Below are positions 1-9,587 of a stretch of DNA of 39,572 nt, piece after piece. The first letter of the stretch is position 1. Each line of letters opens with the position of its first letter. The stretch comes from Nemertoderma westbladi (lineage: Eukaryota > Xenacoelomorpha > Nemertodermatida > Nemertodermatidae), in assembly GCA_032718475.1 (NCBI GenBank), contig JAUCBJ010001962.1, forward strand, positions 1 through 39,572, given 5' to 3'. A program made the position numbers and the translations under genes. The notes beneath the pieces are model-generated. The model ran no database searches and was not told the origin of the DNA. It was given only the letters and a program-made list of their open reading frames with translations.

Positions 1-17
1 AATGCAGCATGCCGATC

Positions 18-278
18 CTAGTAGTAGGGCCGTCCGTCGCCCTCGGCCTGTGGCTGGCCAGCAACATCGGTACGTCGACCGCCGCTGTGTGTCGACTCGT
101 CTCTCTCTCCTCCCAACTCGTCCTCTCGCTGTTGTAGACGGACCCCCTCCATTTGGATTGCCGGATCGTTCGTCGACGGATCCGGCGTCGTGGGTCGATG
201 CCGTCTCGCCGTGGCCTCGCGGATCGTTAGATCGCCGTCCGGGGTCCGCGGCGGTGTCGTCTTTTCTTCTCGACTCAT
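18..278 (-). pseudogene. Gag N-terminus of BEL family A copy a, early stop
   Basis: The first ~85 codons of gag, read from the ATG at minus 278, which is the counterpart of the ATG at 25262 in copy c. Shared landmarks are TTPPRTPD near the start and TDVAGQPQAEGDGRP near the end. After that block this copy meets a stop (18-20) where copy c reads on, so this copy is broken. The segment is hydrophilic and low in complexity, and its function in gag is unknown. An ORF call could start further upstream (338), but conservation with copy c begins only at 278. Confidence 0.7.
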
Positions 279-368
279 CGCCTTTACTTTATCACTTGGT
301 GGCTGGCAGTCACAGCTTGGGTTTCGGAGTTCTATCACTGTTAGGGCAGGCTGCTAGGATTCTATCAC

Positions 369-984
369 TGTGACGGGATCCGTGGACCCCGATTTATCCG
401 TGTGGGTTTTCCTATCTACGCGTCCCCGCCGTGTGTGTGAAAAGGTTCTTTAAGGGTTCCAAAGTTCTTGATTGATATGAAGGTATATGGGTAATATGAT
501 ATAAGCACAATTAACCAGGGTTAAAGTCAGCAAAGATGTACTGGTAAATAGGTGTTACATATAGTGGCGGTAGTGGACGGTGATAGAAGTCACCATTCCA
601 CCCTAACTGAACTGACTGAGTAAACTGAGCAAGTAACACAGTTACCGGTAATATTATACTGCATGGTTGGCCGCATTATCCTACTCAGCCAATGTCTTCC
701 CCCCATTGGCTAGTAACCTACTTCACACCCTCTGTCCTGCGGGGGTGTTTCCCCCCCCCCCCCCCCCCCACCCCCCCCCCCCCCCCCGCTGCTGTTACTT
801 TCCTCTCTCTCAGGGGTGTAACCCCTGACCCCTGTTGTGTGTGTGTTCTCTGGGGACCTATTGTCCCCGTTTACTGGGGTGACACGAGGTTGATTGGTAA
901 TCAACCTCGTGCTCCCAATATTGCTTAGAGGCGCTCTTTCCCACTTTATGGGGGTTTGGTGAGGCGGAATTGAATCCGCTCACA
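369..984 (-). repeat. LTR of BEL family A copy a
   Basis: Runs from TGTGAGCGG (minus, 984) to GATCCCGTCACA (minus, ending 369), giving TGTGA...TCACA ends. The ends are inferred by comparing three single LTRs, not from a 5'/3' pair, so the inner boundary is less certain. No TGG-type primer binding site follows it. Confidence 0.7.
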
Positions 985-1214
985 ATATCACCAATGGGAA
1001 AATCTGGGAGTACAGACTCAGACACTTTTACTTCTATAAAGTTATCAGGCAATACCCTGTCATTATTGAGGAGTTTGTAAAATAACTCAAGAACTAATGA
1101 CTCTACTCTTATTTTGAAGGTGTCTTCACCCACTATATCGATCATTTCTGTGATGTGTCTTTTTTTTGATTCCTTGAGATAATTCAAAATATCATTTATT
1201 GTGTATTTGCCCAT
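985..1214 (-). CDS. Small unknown ORF truncated by BEL copy a
   Basis: About 77 residues from the ATG at 1214, ending at the LTR boundary; the remaining codons of the open frame are LTR sequence. I do not recognise the protein. It is Leu/Ile/Val-rich with scattered charges, consistent with a small helical fold, and contains the motif IVGEDTFK. A related block (VGVDTFK) lies just upstream on the same strand at 1262-1333, so this looks like a piece of a duplicated coding unit or of another decayed element. Whether it is expressed cannot be judged. Confidence 0.35.
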
Positions 1215-1863
1215 ATCACATCAAGGCGGTAATGTAGACTTGTGCCGTACTTCACATTTTCTGCGATATCTCAAGAACTATTCGCTCTACGTTTGTTTTG
1301 AAGGTGTCTACCCCCACTAAATCGGCCATTGCGGTTCTAATGAGTATAATATGAATGCAGTAGGAGAACTCAAAGTTGGCCATCGCGAAAATTGAGAATA
1401 ATCATCACTTGCGCCAAATGATAGGTTCTGGCCATGTGCCTGTGGCACTCGTTCCCTTTACCCAAAAGTTAAAATTTTGGTGTCTAACTTAAGTTTGGAC
1501 CCATTTGATGACATTTGATGCATGCAGGAAGTTATTTTTTGAGTCATTGATCTTTCATCAATGTGTTATATTGTTATACATTTCATTATGGTGCATCGCG
1601 AGGGCACAAAATTTCAACCTTCTTGCGATCTGTGAAGATATAGATGAAATTTAAAGAAATTTTTTTGTGCCTTATTTTTTTACCATTTGGCAACTTTTGT
1701 GCACCGGTAGAACAATGAAATCGAAAAAAAGTAAAAAACGCACCGCCCTACTACACACCCCCATCGTGTTTTTGAACGGCTCAACTCTTGACAAAAACTA
1801 CCCTGGCCTATTAATAGGCAGGTTCGTTATAAATGAAACTAAATATATCAATTCATTTTCAGA
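1215..1863. other. AT-rich interval without a recognised gene
   Basis: Contains only the diverged coding-like duplicate at 1262-1333 (minus). Otherwise AT-rich sequence up to the TTAA target of the piggyBac insertion. Confidence 0.5.
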
Positions 1864-1867
1864 TTAA

Positions 1868-1901
1868 CCCTTCTAATTACCGTGGGGTCGCTAGCGACCC
1901 C
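1868..1901 (+). repeat. piggyBac left terminal inverted repeat with palindrome
   Basis: Terminal CCCTTCTAATTACCG followed by the GGGGTCGCTAGCGACCCC palindrome (1884-1901). The outer ~15 bp is the inverse of 4761-4774, apart from one extra C. Confidence 0.9.
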
Positions 1902-2054
1902 AGAACACATTTATAATTTCTATAGATGCGTACTAAATTATTTCCGGAAACAAAATGATCCGTGGTAAAAATTCTACCAGTGTTTTCTATAGCTGGTAGT
2001 GAAAAAAATCTAAATTGCTGTCCCAACACACTATTTATTAGCAATTATAAAAAA

Positions 2055-2090
2055 TGCAGCGTTATGTACCATGGGGTCGCTAGCGACCCC
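2055..2090 (+). repeat. piggyBac subterminal repeat
   Basis: A second palindrome copy at 2073-2090, preceded by GTACCAT. The same arrangement appears inverted at the right end (4717-4740). Probably a transposase binding site; that role is inferred. Confidence 0.75.
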
Positions 2091-2218
2091 AACCGTATAC
2101 GTAGACGGCGAGACAGAACACAGGTGGAACGCTGGCAGGGGCGTGGTAGATTATAAGCCACATGCAGATTACATGTCTGTATATGCTTGTACGTGTGCTT
2201 CTTAGGTTACAATTACAT

Positions 2219-2430
2219 GAACAAGTGACTCCTCCCATCCGCATACAGTAAGCCATAATCTGAGGAAATCTTCTCATTGGATGATGTACAGTATATTATC
2301 TCCGGCACAAACACGAGACAAATTTTCAGATTGCCCTAGCAACTCACATTAGCTACGTTATATTTCTGTATATCTAACGAACAAGTGACTCCCCCCGTCC
2401 GCATACAGTAAGCCATAATCTGAGGAAATG
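2219..2430 (+). repeat. Direct repeat pair in the piggyBac 5' noncoding region
   Basis: About 50 bp beginning GAACAAGTGACTCC and ending in AATCTGAGGAAAT occurs at ~2219-2268 and again at ~2380-2430. It lies between the left end and the transposase and may be subterminal binding or promoter sequence. Nothing else coding is visible from 1902 to 2950. Confidence 0.8.
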
Positions 2431-2950
2431 TAGATTATAGGTCACCAAATTATTGGTCGGTAAATTGGTACCGGCCATGTGCCGGGGGTAAAGAAATTAG
2501 TTGTGTCAGTGGCGCCTCAGCCTACCCTCGTGTAGAAGCCAAGAGCTGAAGAGAGAGGTGGCTTTCATGGTTACCTCCGCTCCGGTTCAGTACCTACCTT
2601 GTTGTAGGCCTACTCACCGATCCATTTCTGACTTTTTTTATTGGCTTGGGCGCTTCGCGCCGTTCGCTTCGCTCACCAACCCAATTAGGATTACCTGATT
2701 ACTGTTAGATCTAGGTTAGGGTTGTAATGCAATCCTAACCAAGGGACTAACCCTACCCCCTTCGGGAAGTCCATTCAAACAGTAAAAAAACGGGCAATTT
2801 GAATCCGACGCTAAACTCCACGTATGCCCGGTACGTACCGGACCGGTGGTAGGTAGGCCTACAAAAGATATCAGGCAGGATATAGGCCCTAGTAGGATAC
2901 CGTACAGCCGTAACGGTACCGTTACCGACCATTATTATATATCTCAAAAC

Positions 2951-4639
2951 ATGTCTATCCGGTATACTGCACAGCAAGCCCTAGATATCATACTCAATTA
3001 TGAAAGCGAGAGTGATGATGAAAATGAGGAGGAAATCGGCGACGTGAGCGACCAAGAGGAGGAGGATGTCGTTCTGGAACAGGATGGTTCTTCCGAGAGT
3101 GACGAAGTTGATGAACCGGAGGAGGCCACTCCTGCTGCTACAGCTGCTGCTCCAGCTGCTCAACTTACTTCGAAGGACGGCAAGGTCTGGAGCATCACCT
3201 CTGGGCTGGATCTACGAGGTAGACCTGCGCGTGCCAACATCCTTTGAGAAGCTGCTAGGCCAACTCGTCGTGTTAGGGAGCAGGCAGATACCCCTGCAGG
3301 TGCATTTTCCTGCTTTTTCACGAATGAGATTTTAGACATTATCATACAGTGTACGAACGAGGAGGGGAGCCGGGTTTACCCGGAGACTTGGAGTCCTATT
3401 GACCGGGTTGAGTTGCAAGCCTACCTGGGACTCATACTATTGGCAGGAGTTTATCGAGCGAGATCGGAACCAGTGATACATCTCTGGAACCGGGAAAGTG
3501 GCCGCCCGGTCTTCGGCAATTGCATGGGAAGGAACCGCTTTCAAGTCTTGACTCGTGTCCTCCGATTCGACTCACGCGCGGACCGCGAAGAACGGAGACA
3601 GCGGGACAAGATGGCGCCGATTTGCGTACTCCATGACAAGTTAGCTGCCCTCTGCCGCAACAACTACAAAGTTGGCGCACAAGTTTGCGTGGACGAACAG
3701 CTGGTAGTGTACAGAGGCCGCTGCCCGTTCAAAGTTTATATTCCTTCAAAACCTGGGAAGTATGGCATGAAGGTTTGGGCGTGCTGCGATGTGGACACTG
3801 CGTACCTCACCAACTTCGAGCTGTATACGGGTATGACTGGACGCGGTCCTGAAGTTGGACAAGCATTCAGAGTGGTCTTGCAGATGACCGAGCATCTTTC
3901 AGGAGCTGGACGAGGATGCACAATGGACAACTTCTTCACCTCATACGATCTGGCGCAGTCAATGCTGTATCGTCAGCTTACTTTGTGTGGCACCGTGAGG
4001 AAGAATCGCCGATTTCTGCCTCCTGCTATGCTAGACGTCCGTTCTCGCGCTGTTCAGTCCAGCAAGTTCGCCTTCCACAACGGCATGACACTAGTTTCAT
4101 ACGTGCCCAAGAAGAAAAAGAACGTGGTTCTTTTATCTACGCAGCACCACGATGCCGAAGTTCACGAGGATCGCCAAGACAAGAAACCGGAGATAATTCT
4201 CTACTACAATCGCACCAAGGGCGCCGTGGACACGCTGGACAAGCTTCTGCGCACGTACTCGTGTCAACGCAAGTGCCGACGTTGGCCGCAGTTGTTCTTC
4301 GGGAATTTGGTCGACATTGCTGCTTACAACTCCTTCATTATCTTCTTGTTTTGTTTTCCCGAGTTCATGGAAGGAAAATCCCATCGAAGACGCCTCTACC
4401 TGGAGAAGCTGGCATTCGAGCTGATGGCCGGGAAGATGATGCGGGACCGCCAGGAGGCGCAACCTGGTGCGCAGGCTGTGCCGCCATTGGCTGCAGGAAA
4501 TGCCCAAAGACCGAGGAAGCGTGCCCGTTGCGAATCCTGCCCTCGAGATCAGGATCGGAAGACCACCGAGCGATGCAGCGCTTGCGGCAAGGCCATTTGT
4601 AAGGATCACCTCCGAGTGGTCTGTGTACACGGATGCTAA
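2951..4639 (+). pseudogene. piggyBac transposase (DDE_Tnp_1_7) with one in-frame stop
   Basis: Would catalyse cut-and-paste transposition at TTAA. The frame runs 562 codons from the ATG at 2951 to the stop at 4637-4639 with a single internal TGA (3245-3247, codon 99), so it is inactivated by one point change. The N-terminus is acidic (runs of E/D, codons ~17-55) as in other piggyBac proteins. Catalytic aspartates sit in VDEQLV (codon 248), TMDNFFTS (326) and KGAVDTLD (427), matching the family DDD triad. The C-terminus has the Cys-rich zinc domain (C/H pattern from codon ~527, ending VVCVHGC). Length and domain order are normal. Translation from a later ATG at 3413 would give 408 residues with the triad but without the N-terminal region. 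Confidence 0.93.
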
Positions 4640-4716
4640 CTGTTTTGGACACTTTACCCCGGTGTTGCAGTAAAAACTATTTTATTTTGTTGACCCAAAA
4701 ATGGAATATAGCAGGT

Positions 4717-4774
4717 GGGGTCGCTAGCGACCCCATGGTACTTAACGTAACTTTTTTTCGCGGTAATTAGAAGG
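4717..4774 (-). repeat. piggyBac right subterminal palindrome and terminal inverted repeat
   Basis: Palindrome GGGGTCGCTAGCGACCCC at 4717-4734, then ATGGTAC and a short spacer, then CGGTAATTAGAAGG (4761-4774) directly before TTAA. Confidence 0.9.
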
Positions 4775-4840
4775 TTAAACTTTAATCAATTATATCAGTT
4801 ATATTTACAAACAAACATAAACAAAATATAACATTAGCTT

Positions 4841-5516
4841 GTATTATATTATCTGAGTTCCTACAGTATATATCAGTTAAATTATATTAACTGAGTTCCT
4901 ACAGTATATATCAGTTACATTATATTAACTGAGTTCCTACAGTATATATCAGTTACATTATATTAACTGAGTTCCTACAGTATATATCAGTTACATTATA
5001 TTAACTGAGTTCCTACAGTATATATCAGTTTATATTAAATGAGTTGCAACAGTATATATCAGATACATTATATTAACTGAGTTCCTACAGTATATATCAG
5101 TTACATTATATTAACTGAGTTCCTACAGTATATATCAGTTACATTATATTAACTGAGTTCCTACAGTATATATCAGTTACATTATATTAATTGAGTTCCT
5201 ACAGTATATATCAGTTACATTATATTAACTGAGTTCCTACAGTATATAGCAGTTACATTATATTAACTGAGTTCCTACAGTATATATCAGTTACATTATA
5301 TTAACTGAGTTCCTACAGTATATATCAGTTACATTATATTAACTGAGTTCCTACAGTATATATCAGTTACATTATATTAACTGAGTTCCTACAGTATATA
5401 TCAGTTACATTATATTAACTGAGTTCCTACAGTATATATCAGTTACATTATATTAACTGAGTTCCTACAGTATATATCAGTTACAACATATTAACTGAGT
5501 TCCTACAGTATGTATC
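4841..5516 (+). repeat. 38-bp tandem array (minisatellite)
   Basis: Roughly 17-18 copies of a 38-bp unit containing AACTGAGTTCCTACAG and TATATATCAGTTACAT. Most copies are near identical; a few carry single changes or a short deletion (around 5030). It ends at the LTR of BEL copy b. A short remnant of the same array resumes at 22108, on the far side of copy b. Confidence 0.95.
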
Positions 5517-6114
5517 TGTGAGCGGATTCAATTCCGCTCACTACCCCCATAAAGTTGGGAAGTGGCGCCTTTTTCAGCAATATTGGAGATACAAGATTGA
5601 TAACAACCAATCTCGTATCACACCCAATAATGGGGATAACATACACCCCAAAAGCCACACAAAGGGAGGTTAGAGGTCAAACCACCTCGAGAGGGCAGAT
5701 AACCAACAGCGGGGGGGGGGGGGGGGGGGCACTCCCACAGAGGTGAGAGGCGTGAAGTAGGTCATCAACCAATGGGAACCGGGGAAAAGTATCCACTGGA
5801 CAAAGGCCAAAGTAATGTAGGAATGAATACATATATTATCCCATTACCGGTCAGTTACCCAGTTTACTCAGTCATTCAGATCAGTGCAGACCGGTGATGT
5901 TTTTCACCATCACCGTCACCATCACCGATATCCTACCTACCGGTATACAATACACATATATTATCCATCACAACTGTGCTATCATTGACTATTCATTTCA
6001 TTGATATTAATTACTAAAGGATCAAAGAGATAACAACAAACTTTTCCCATTATTCTCAATATCACGGTGACGCATAGTTCGACAAACCGGTTGGGATCCC
6101 TTGATCCCATCACA
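5517..6114 (+). repeat. LTR of BEL family A copy b
   Basis: Opens TGTGAGCGGATTCAATTCCGC, a perfect hairpin, and ends GATCCCATCACA. It carries a G19 tract at 5711-5729. The inner end is inferred from TGTGA...TCACA symmetry and comparison with copies a and c. Confidence 0.75.
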
Positions 6115-6161
6115 GTGAAAAACTCCCAACAACCCACAAACTGTGACTGCCAGAGGGGAGA

Positions 6162-7186
6162 ATGAGCACAGGACAACAACGAACAGGACGATACCAACGA
6201 AACGATCCGTGAGGCCGCGACGCGACGGTACTGACCTGCGATGCCGGATTCGCCGACGAGAGACAATCCGGCAGTCCAAGCGGAGGGCGGTCGTCTACAA
6301 CAAGGAAGGGACGAGTCGACGCACGACGGCAGTTGAAGTACCGAATATGGGAATTAAGTTAGTGGGTTGGGCAGATCCATACGAGGGCGAACCCGAGGTT
6401 AACCCCGAGGATTCGGTCTCGTCAGTTAGCGAGAACCCCAGAAAGCGGGGGAAAGTTAGTAGAACAGAGAGGCGACGGGAGTCCGTCGCGACCGGTAAGT
6501 CCGCTACATCCTCCGCAAAAGCAAGAAGGGTGTTAGAGATAGATCTGGCGTGTCAATTAGATATGGTGGCGCTAGACCAGAAAGAATTAGAGAGGCAGTT
6601 GGACGAGGGAACTGCGTTGTTAGAGAGAGAGAGAGAGTTGGCGAGGGAGTGTAGAGAGAGGGCCGAGAGGGTGGCGAGAAATTGTAGAGAGCAAGAAGAG
6701 AGAGAGATAGAGGAACGTAAAGAGCGAGAGACGAGAGTAGAGAACAAGCGTAGAGAGCGAGAGACGAAAGTAGAGAACGAGCGCAAAGAACGAGAAGTAA
6801 GAGAGGCAGCGAGGGTGGAGAGAGAAACGAATGAATATAAAGAGCGAGAGTCGAGGGAGGTAGCAACGGCAGAGAGAGAGATGAATGAGCATAGAGAGCG
6901 AGAAGCGAGGGTAGAGAGCGAGCGTAGAGAGCGGGTGGCGAGAGAAACAGAGTTGGCAAACCAGAGTTTGCGAGAGGATAGAGAAAGAGAGAGGGCGGGA
7001 AAGCAAATGTGGGATGATATGCATGCCCAGTTGAGGGGGCTTATGCAATATCAGGCAAAACAGAAGCGCCGACTAGAACTGGCGCAGTTGGGACTATCAG
7101 AGAGTGAGGCTGGCTCGGGTAGTATTTACGAGGAGCCAGAGGTTATGGAAACGTTTGTTAATATGATGATATATACAATGATTTAA
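6162..7186 (+). pseudogene. Gag N-terminal region of BEL family A copy b (Arg/Glu-rich coiled coil)
   Basis: The ATG at 6162 corresponds to the gag start of copy c, but its frame closes after 16 codons. The long open frame (6143-7186) is a different one, so there is a frameshift near the start. The block IKLVGWADPYEGE and the following SVSSVSENPRKRGKVSR are shared with copy c. About 400 nt that copy c has upstream of this block are missing. Next comes ~120 residues of highly charged Glu/Arg heptad-like sequence, predicted to form a long coiled coil, then LMQYQAKQKRRLELA. Gag multimerisation is a reasonable guess for the coil. The end of the frame diverges from copy c. Confidence 0.7.
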
Positions 7187-7189
7187 ATC

Positions 7190-7425
7190 CGAACGATCCT
7201 AATTTAAATAATCCAAATAATTCAAATAATAATCTAGATTCGAATATGCAAAGTAATTCAAATAATTTAAATTTAAATACGCAAAATAATCTAAATAATA
7301 ATTTTAATTCAAACAAACAAAATAATCCTCGATTCCAATCTAAATATACAGAATAATTTAAATAATAATCCGAATTCAGAACATAATTCAAATAATTTAG
7401 AAAACAATCTTGATAATGGTGCTAT
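7190..7425 (+). repeat. Asn-rich low-complexity gag segment (AAT-rich)
   Basis: Repeats of AATAATTCAAATAAT type that would encode Asn-rich protein in one frame. The counterpart in copy c is 26620-26830. The copies differ in length and phase, as expected of a slippage-prone simple repeat. Confidence 0.75.
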
Positions 7426-7439
7426 TAATATAAAAGCGG

Positions 7440-8319
7440 CAGATGTAGGTGGTCCGGCCAGCGAGAGCCTGCGAGGCCACATAATTAGTAAGCAGGGGGT
7501 AGCAGGAGTAAGAGACCCCGATGGGAGCCTGGAAGGCCACGTAGTTAATACGCAGGGAGTAGCGGGGGTGAGTCGACCCGACGGGAGCCTGCCTGGCCAT
7601 GCAGTGATAGAGGGAGAGGCGGGGGTGAATAGACCCACCCACAGTAGAGATAATGCGTCGACTAGAGAGGGGCATAGAGATGAAGCGAGAGATAGTGAAG
7701 TGATAGGTGGCGAATGGGGGTGGGGGGGGGGGGCTACAGGCGCCACACAACGAGAGATTAGCGGCGAGAGGGGGGGGGGGGGGCAGAGAGTGTCCCACAG
7801 GCGTCGGCGGCGGACAATGCGCGGGGCGAGTTAGGTGAACCGCAGCACCCGGCGACGGAGAGTAATAGGGGGATTACGAATATCCCCAGCGGCGTGCGAC
7901 CGGCTAGTGAGTGGGAGGTTGGCGTCGCGAGCGGGCGAGCGACGAGACGTCGAGCCCAGTCAGAGGAGGGAAGAAGAACAGTGGAGTTTAACCGGTAGGT
8001 CAACGAGAGATCTCACGAGCGGGGACACTATACTGAAGAGAGAAGAAAAGAAGAGAGTGGAAGAGGCGTTGCTGCGAGCGACCGGAGAGCGAGGACAGAC
8101 AGCGAGCCATCAGTAGTTGAGATGGAGTTGGAGAGTCAGTGGGGTCGAACTCCGGGAGATTGCCGTCACCCCAGAGAGACGCAACCTGGCGAGGTGTACT
8201 ACACGCCGAGAGAAGGGTACATGGCATACCAGTACGAGGACGAGAATAGAAGAGGGGATCGGAGAGAAACTCCCCGACGGGATATAGCTGCCGATCGAGG
8301 GTACAGTAGTCGCGGGGAG
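7440..8319 (+). pseudogene. Gag middle region of BEL family A copy b, interrupted by element d
   Basis: Corresponds to 26880-27330 of copy c up to ~7880, then continues into sequence that copy c has lost. Two G tracts (7722-7733 and 7770-7783) lie at the same places as those of copy c but differ in length, so reading frames vary between copies. The last open frame (ATG at 8122) is polar and Arg-rich. It runs into the insertion site and continues in the same frame at 21361 on the far side of d. The role of this linker is unknown. Confidence 0.6.
8315..8319. repeat. Target-site duplication of element d (left)
   Basis: GGGAG directly before the left LTR, repeated at 21356-21360 directly after the right LTR. 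Confidence 0.93.
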
Positions 8320-9509
8320 TGTTCGCGCTTTCAGACCTTTAGCAGTTTAACCTGCCAAATTGGGATGTCTTCTAGATAATAGATCGTCTTTAGCCTATGA
8401 CAAGTATTTGATACACTACATTAGCCGAAGCCAGTCTATGCGCGATCATTCACCCGCTGGATATACCCGGGAGACTGGATTCGGGAGCCTAACCGTATTG
8501 CGGGGTAGGCCTACTGTATTATTCGACTGATCGTAATATATAATCTCTGACAAATATTATTCACTTTCGGGAAATATTAACAGTTCCTTTAGGACGTGGC
8601 GCTCTAAATATATAAACAGAGTTATGACTAAAACCAGACACAACGGGATGGCTATAGATTCACATATATGGCGCATTCTTTAGGAGATGCTTCGTTATCA
8701 ATCACGATCATACACAATACTGCACAATGCTGCACACCAATCTGCCGACCTTCACTAATTTTAGTCACATATAAGGAGAACAACAGACAATACGTGTAGG
8801 GCCTATAAAATAGCATTAGATTCACTTCAAACCACTTAATGTAAGTCGCAATTGTTATATGTAACCGGTCTCTCTAACCTTTAGTATATCAAGAAGATTG
8901 GGGTGTCTGATTATTTATCAGTATTCCAAATATAATATTCCATCAACAAATATAATGAATAACCGACAGTAAAAGCAGCAAATTGTTAAGGTATAAATTG
9001 ATATGATCGCTTTGTTAAGTATGTCAGTATGGTATGATTTGTTAAGTTAAGTGAGTTATGTTAAGATAACGGATATACGTTCTATAATTAAGCCTACTAA
9101 TGTTGAGCTAAAGACTGAAACACGGAGGTTCCACGCCGGTGTTGTAGGCTGTGGACAAATCACATACTGACTCAACTCCACGAGTTTCTATATACAATCT
9201 CTAACACAGAGGCAAAAAACGCTCTGATTGGTCGACCGAACAAAGAAGGAACAGAGAACAAAGAAAAGGTCCACGTATACAGCATCAGCTGTTAGCCGTC
9301 GTCATGGTAGCTACACTGTTTACAGAGGATTTGGCGCATTGCGTCATAAAATTGCTAATCATGTCCGCTAAAGTACACATACAGAAGAAATAGCTTTTAT
9401 GTCCTCTAAAACAACAGTACAGTAAGGACACGGCCTTTTATGCCTGTTAAACCAACTACAGAGTACTTTACGGGGAAAATAACCGGCTAATTACTCAAAA
9501 GCCTTTACA
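8320..9509 (-). repeat. Element d LTR (3' LTR in transcription order)
   Basis: 1190 bp, nearly identical to 20162-21355. The internal side is preceded, in minus orientation, by a purine-rich TGGGAGCGG (revcomp of ~9512-9520) directly before TGTAAAGGC, which would serve as polypurine tract. Confidence 0.95.
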
Positions 9510-9587
9510 CCGCTCCCAGAAAATGGGATTTAAGTCTATAAAATATAACAAATCACAGTTTCTAAAATATAAAAATACTCTAAACAG

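Larger units (their letters stand above)
1..984 (-). mobile_element. BEL/Pao family A, copy a (5' part, runs off the window start)
   Basis: Minus-strand LTR followed by gag start. The LTR matches those at 5517 (copy b) and 24609 (copy c): same opening hairpin, a long poly-C/poly-G tract (751-787), and the same upstream context of the gag ATG. Only the first ~1 kb lies in the window, so the condition of its pol is unknown. Its insertion interrupts the minus ORF at 985-1214. Confidence 0.85.
1864..4778 (+). mobile_element. piggyBac DNA transposon, nearly complete
   Basis: A 2.9-kb element bounded by TTAA duplications (1864-1867 and 4775-4778), the piggyBac target. Inside them are matching inverted ends, CCCTTCTAATTACCG on the left and CGGTAATTAGAAGG on the right. 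An 18-bp palindrome, GGGGTCGCTAGCGACCCC, occurs near both ends and once more inside the left end. The single gene is a piggyBac transposase with one premature stop. Both ends are present, so it may still be mobilised by a related transposase. Confidence 0.93.
5517..8319 (+). mobile_element. BEL/Pao family A copy b, left part
   Basis: LTR, leader and gag of the same family as copies a and c, inserted in the 38-bp array. Element d is inserted within its gag: the sequence up to 8319 continues at 21361 once d and one GGGAG duplicate are removed. Copy b has no pol. Its gag runs directly into array sequence at ~22108, so its 3' part was lost by deletion or recombination. Confidence 0.9.

Noticed and set aside
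2-373. Plus-strand 123-codon ORF at the window start
   Set aside because: Antisense of the gag start and leader of BEL copy a, with no protein-like features.
4133-4630. Minus-strand and alternative plus-frame ORFs over the piggyBac gene
   Set aside because: Shadows of the GC-rich transposase coding sequence, which has clear family motifs in its own frame.
4841-5516. CRISPR-like array
   Set aside because: Head-to-tail 38-bp units with no unique spacers, in eukaryotic DNA.
6504-7048. Minus-strand Leu/Ser-rich ORFs
   Set aside because: Antisense of the GAGAGA-rich Arg/Glu coiled-coil coding of copy b gag.
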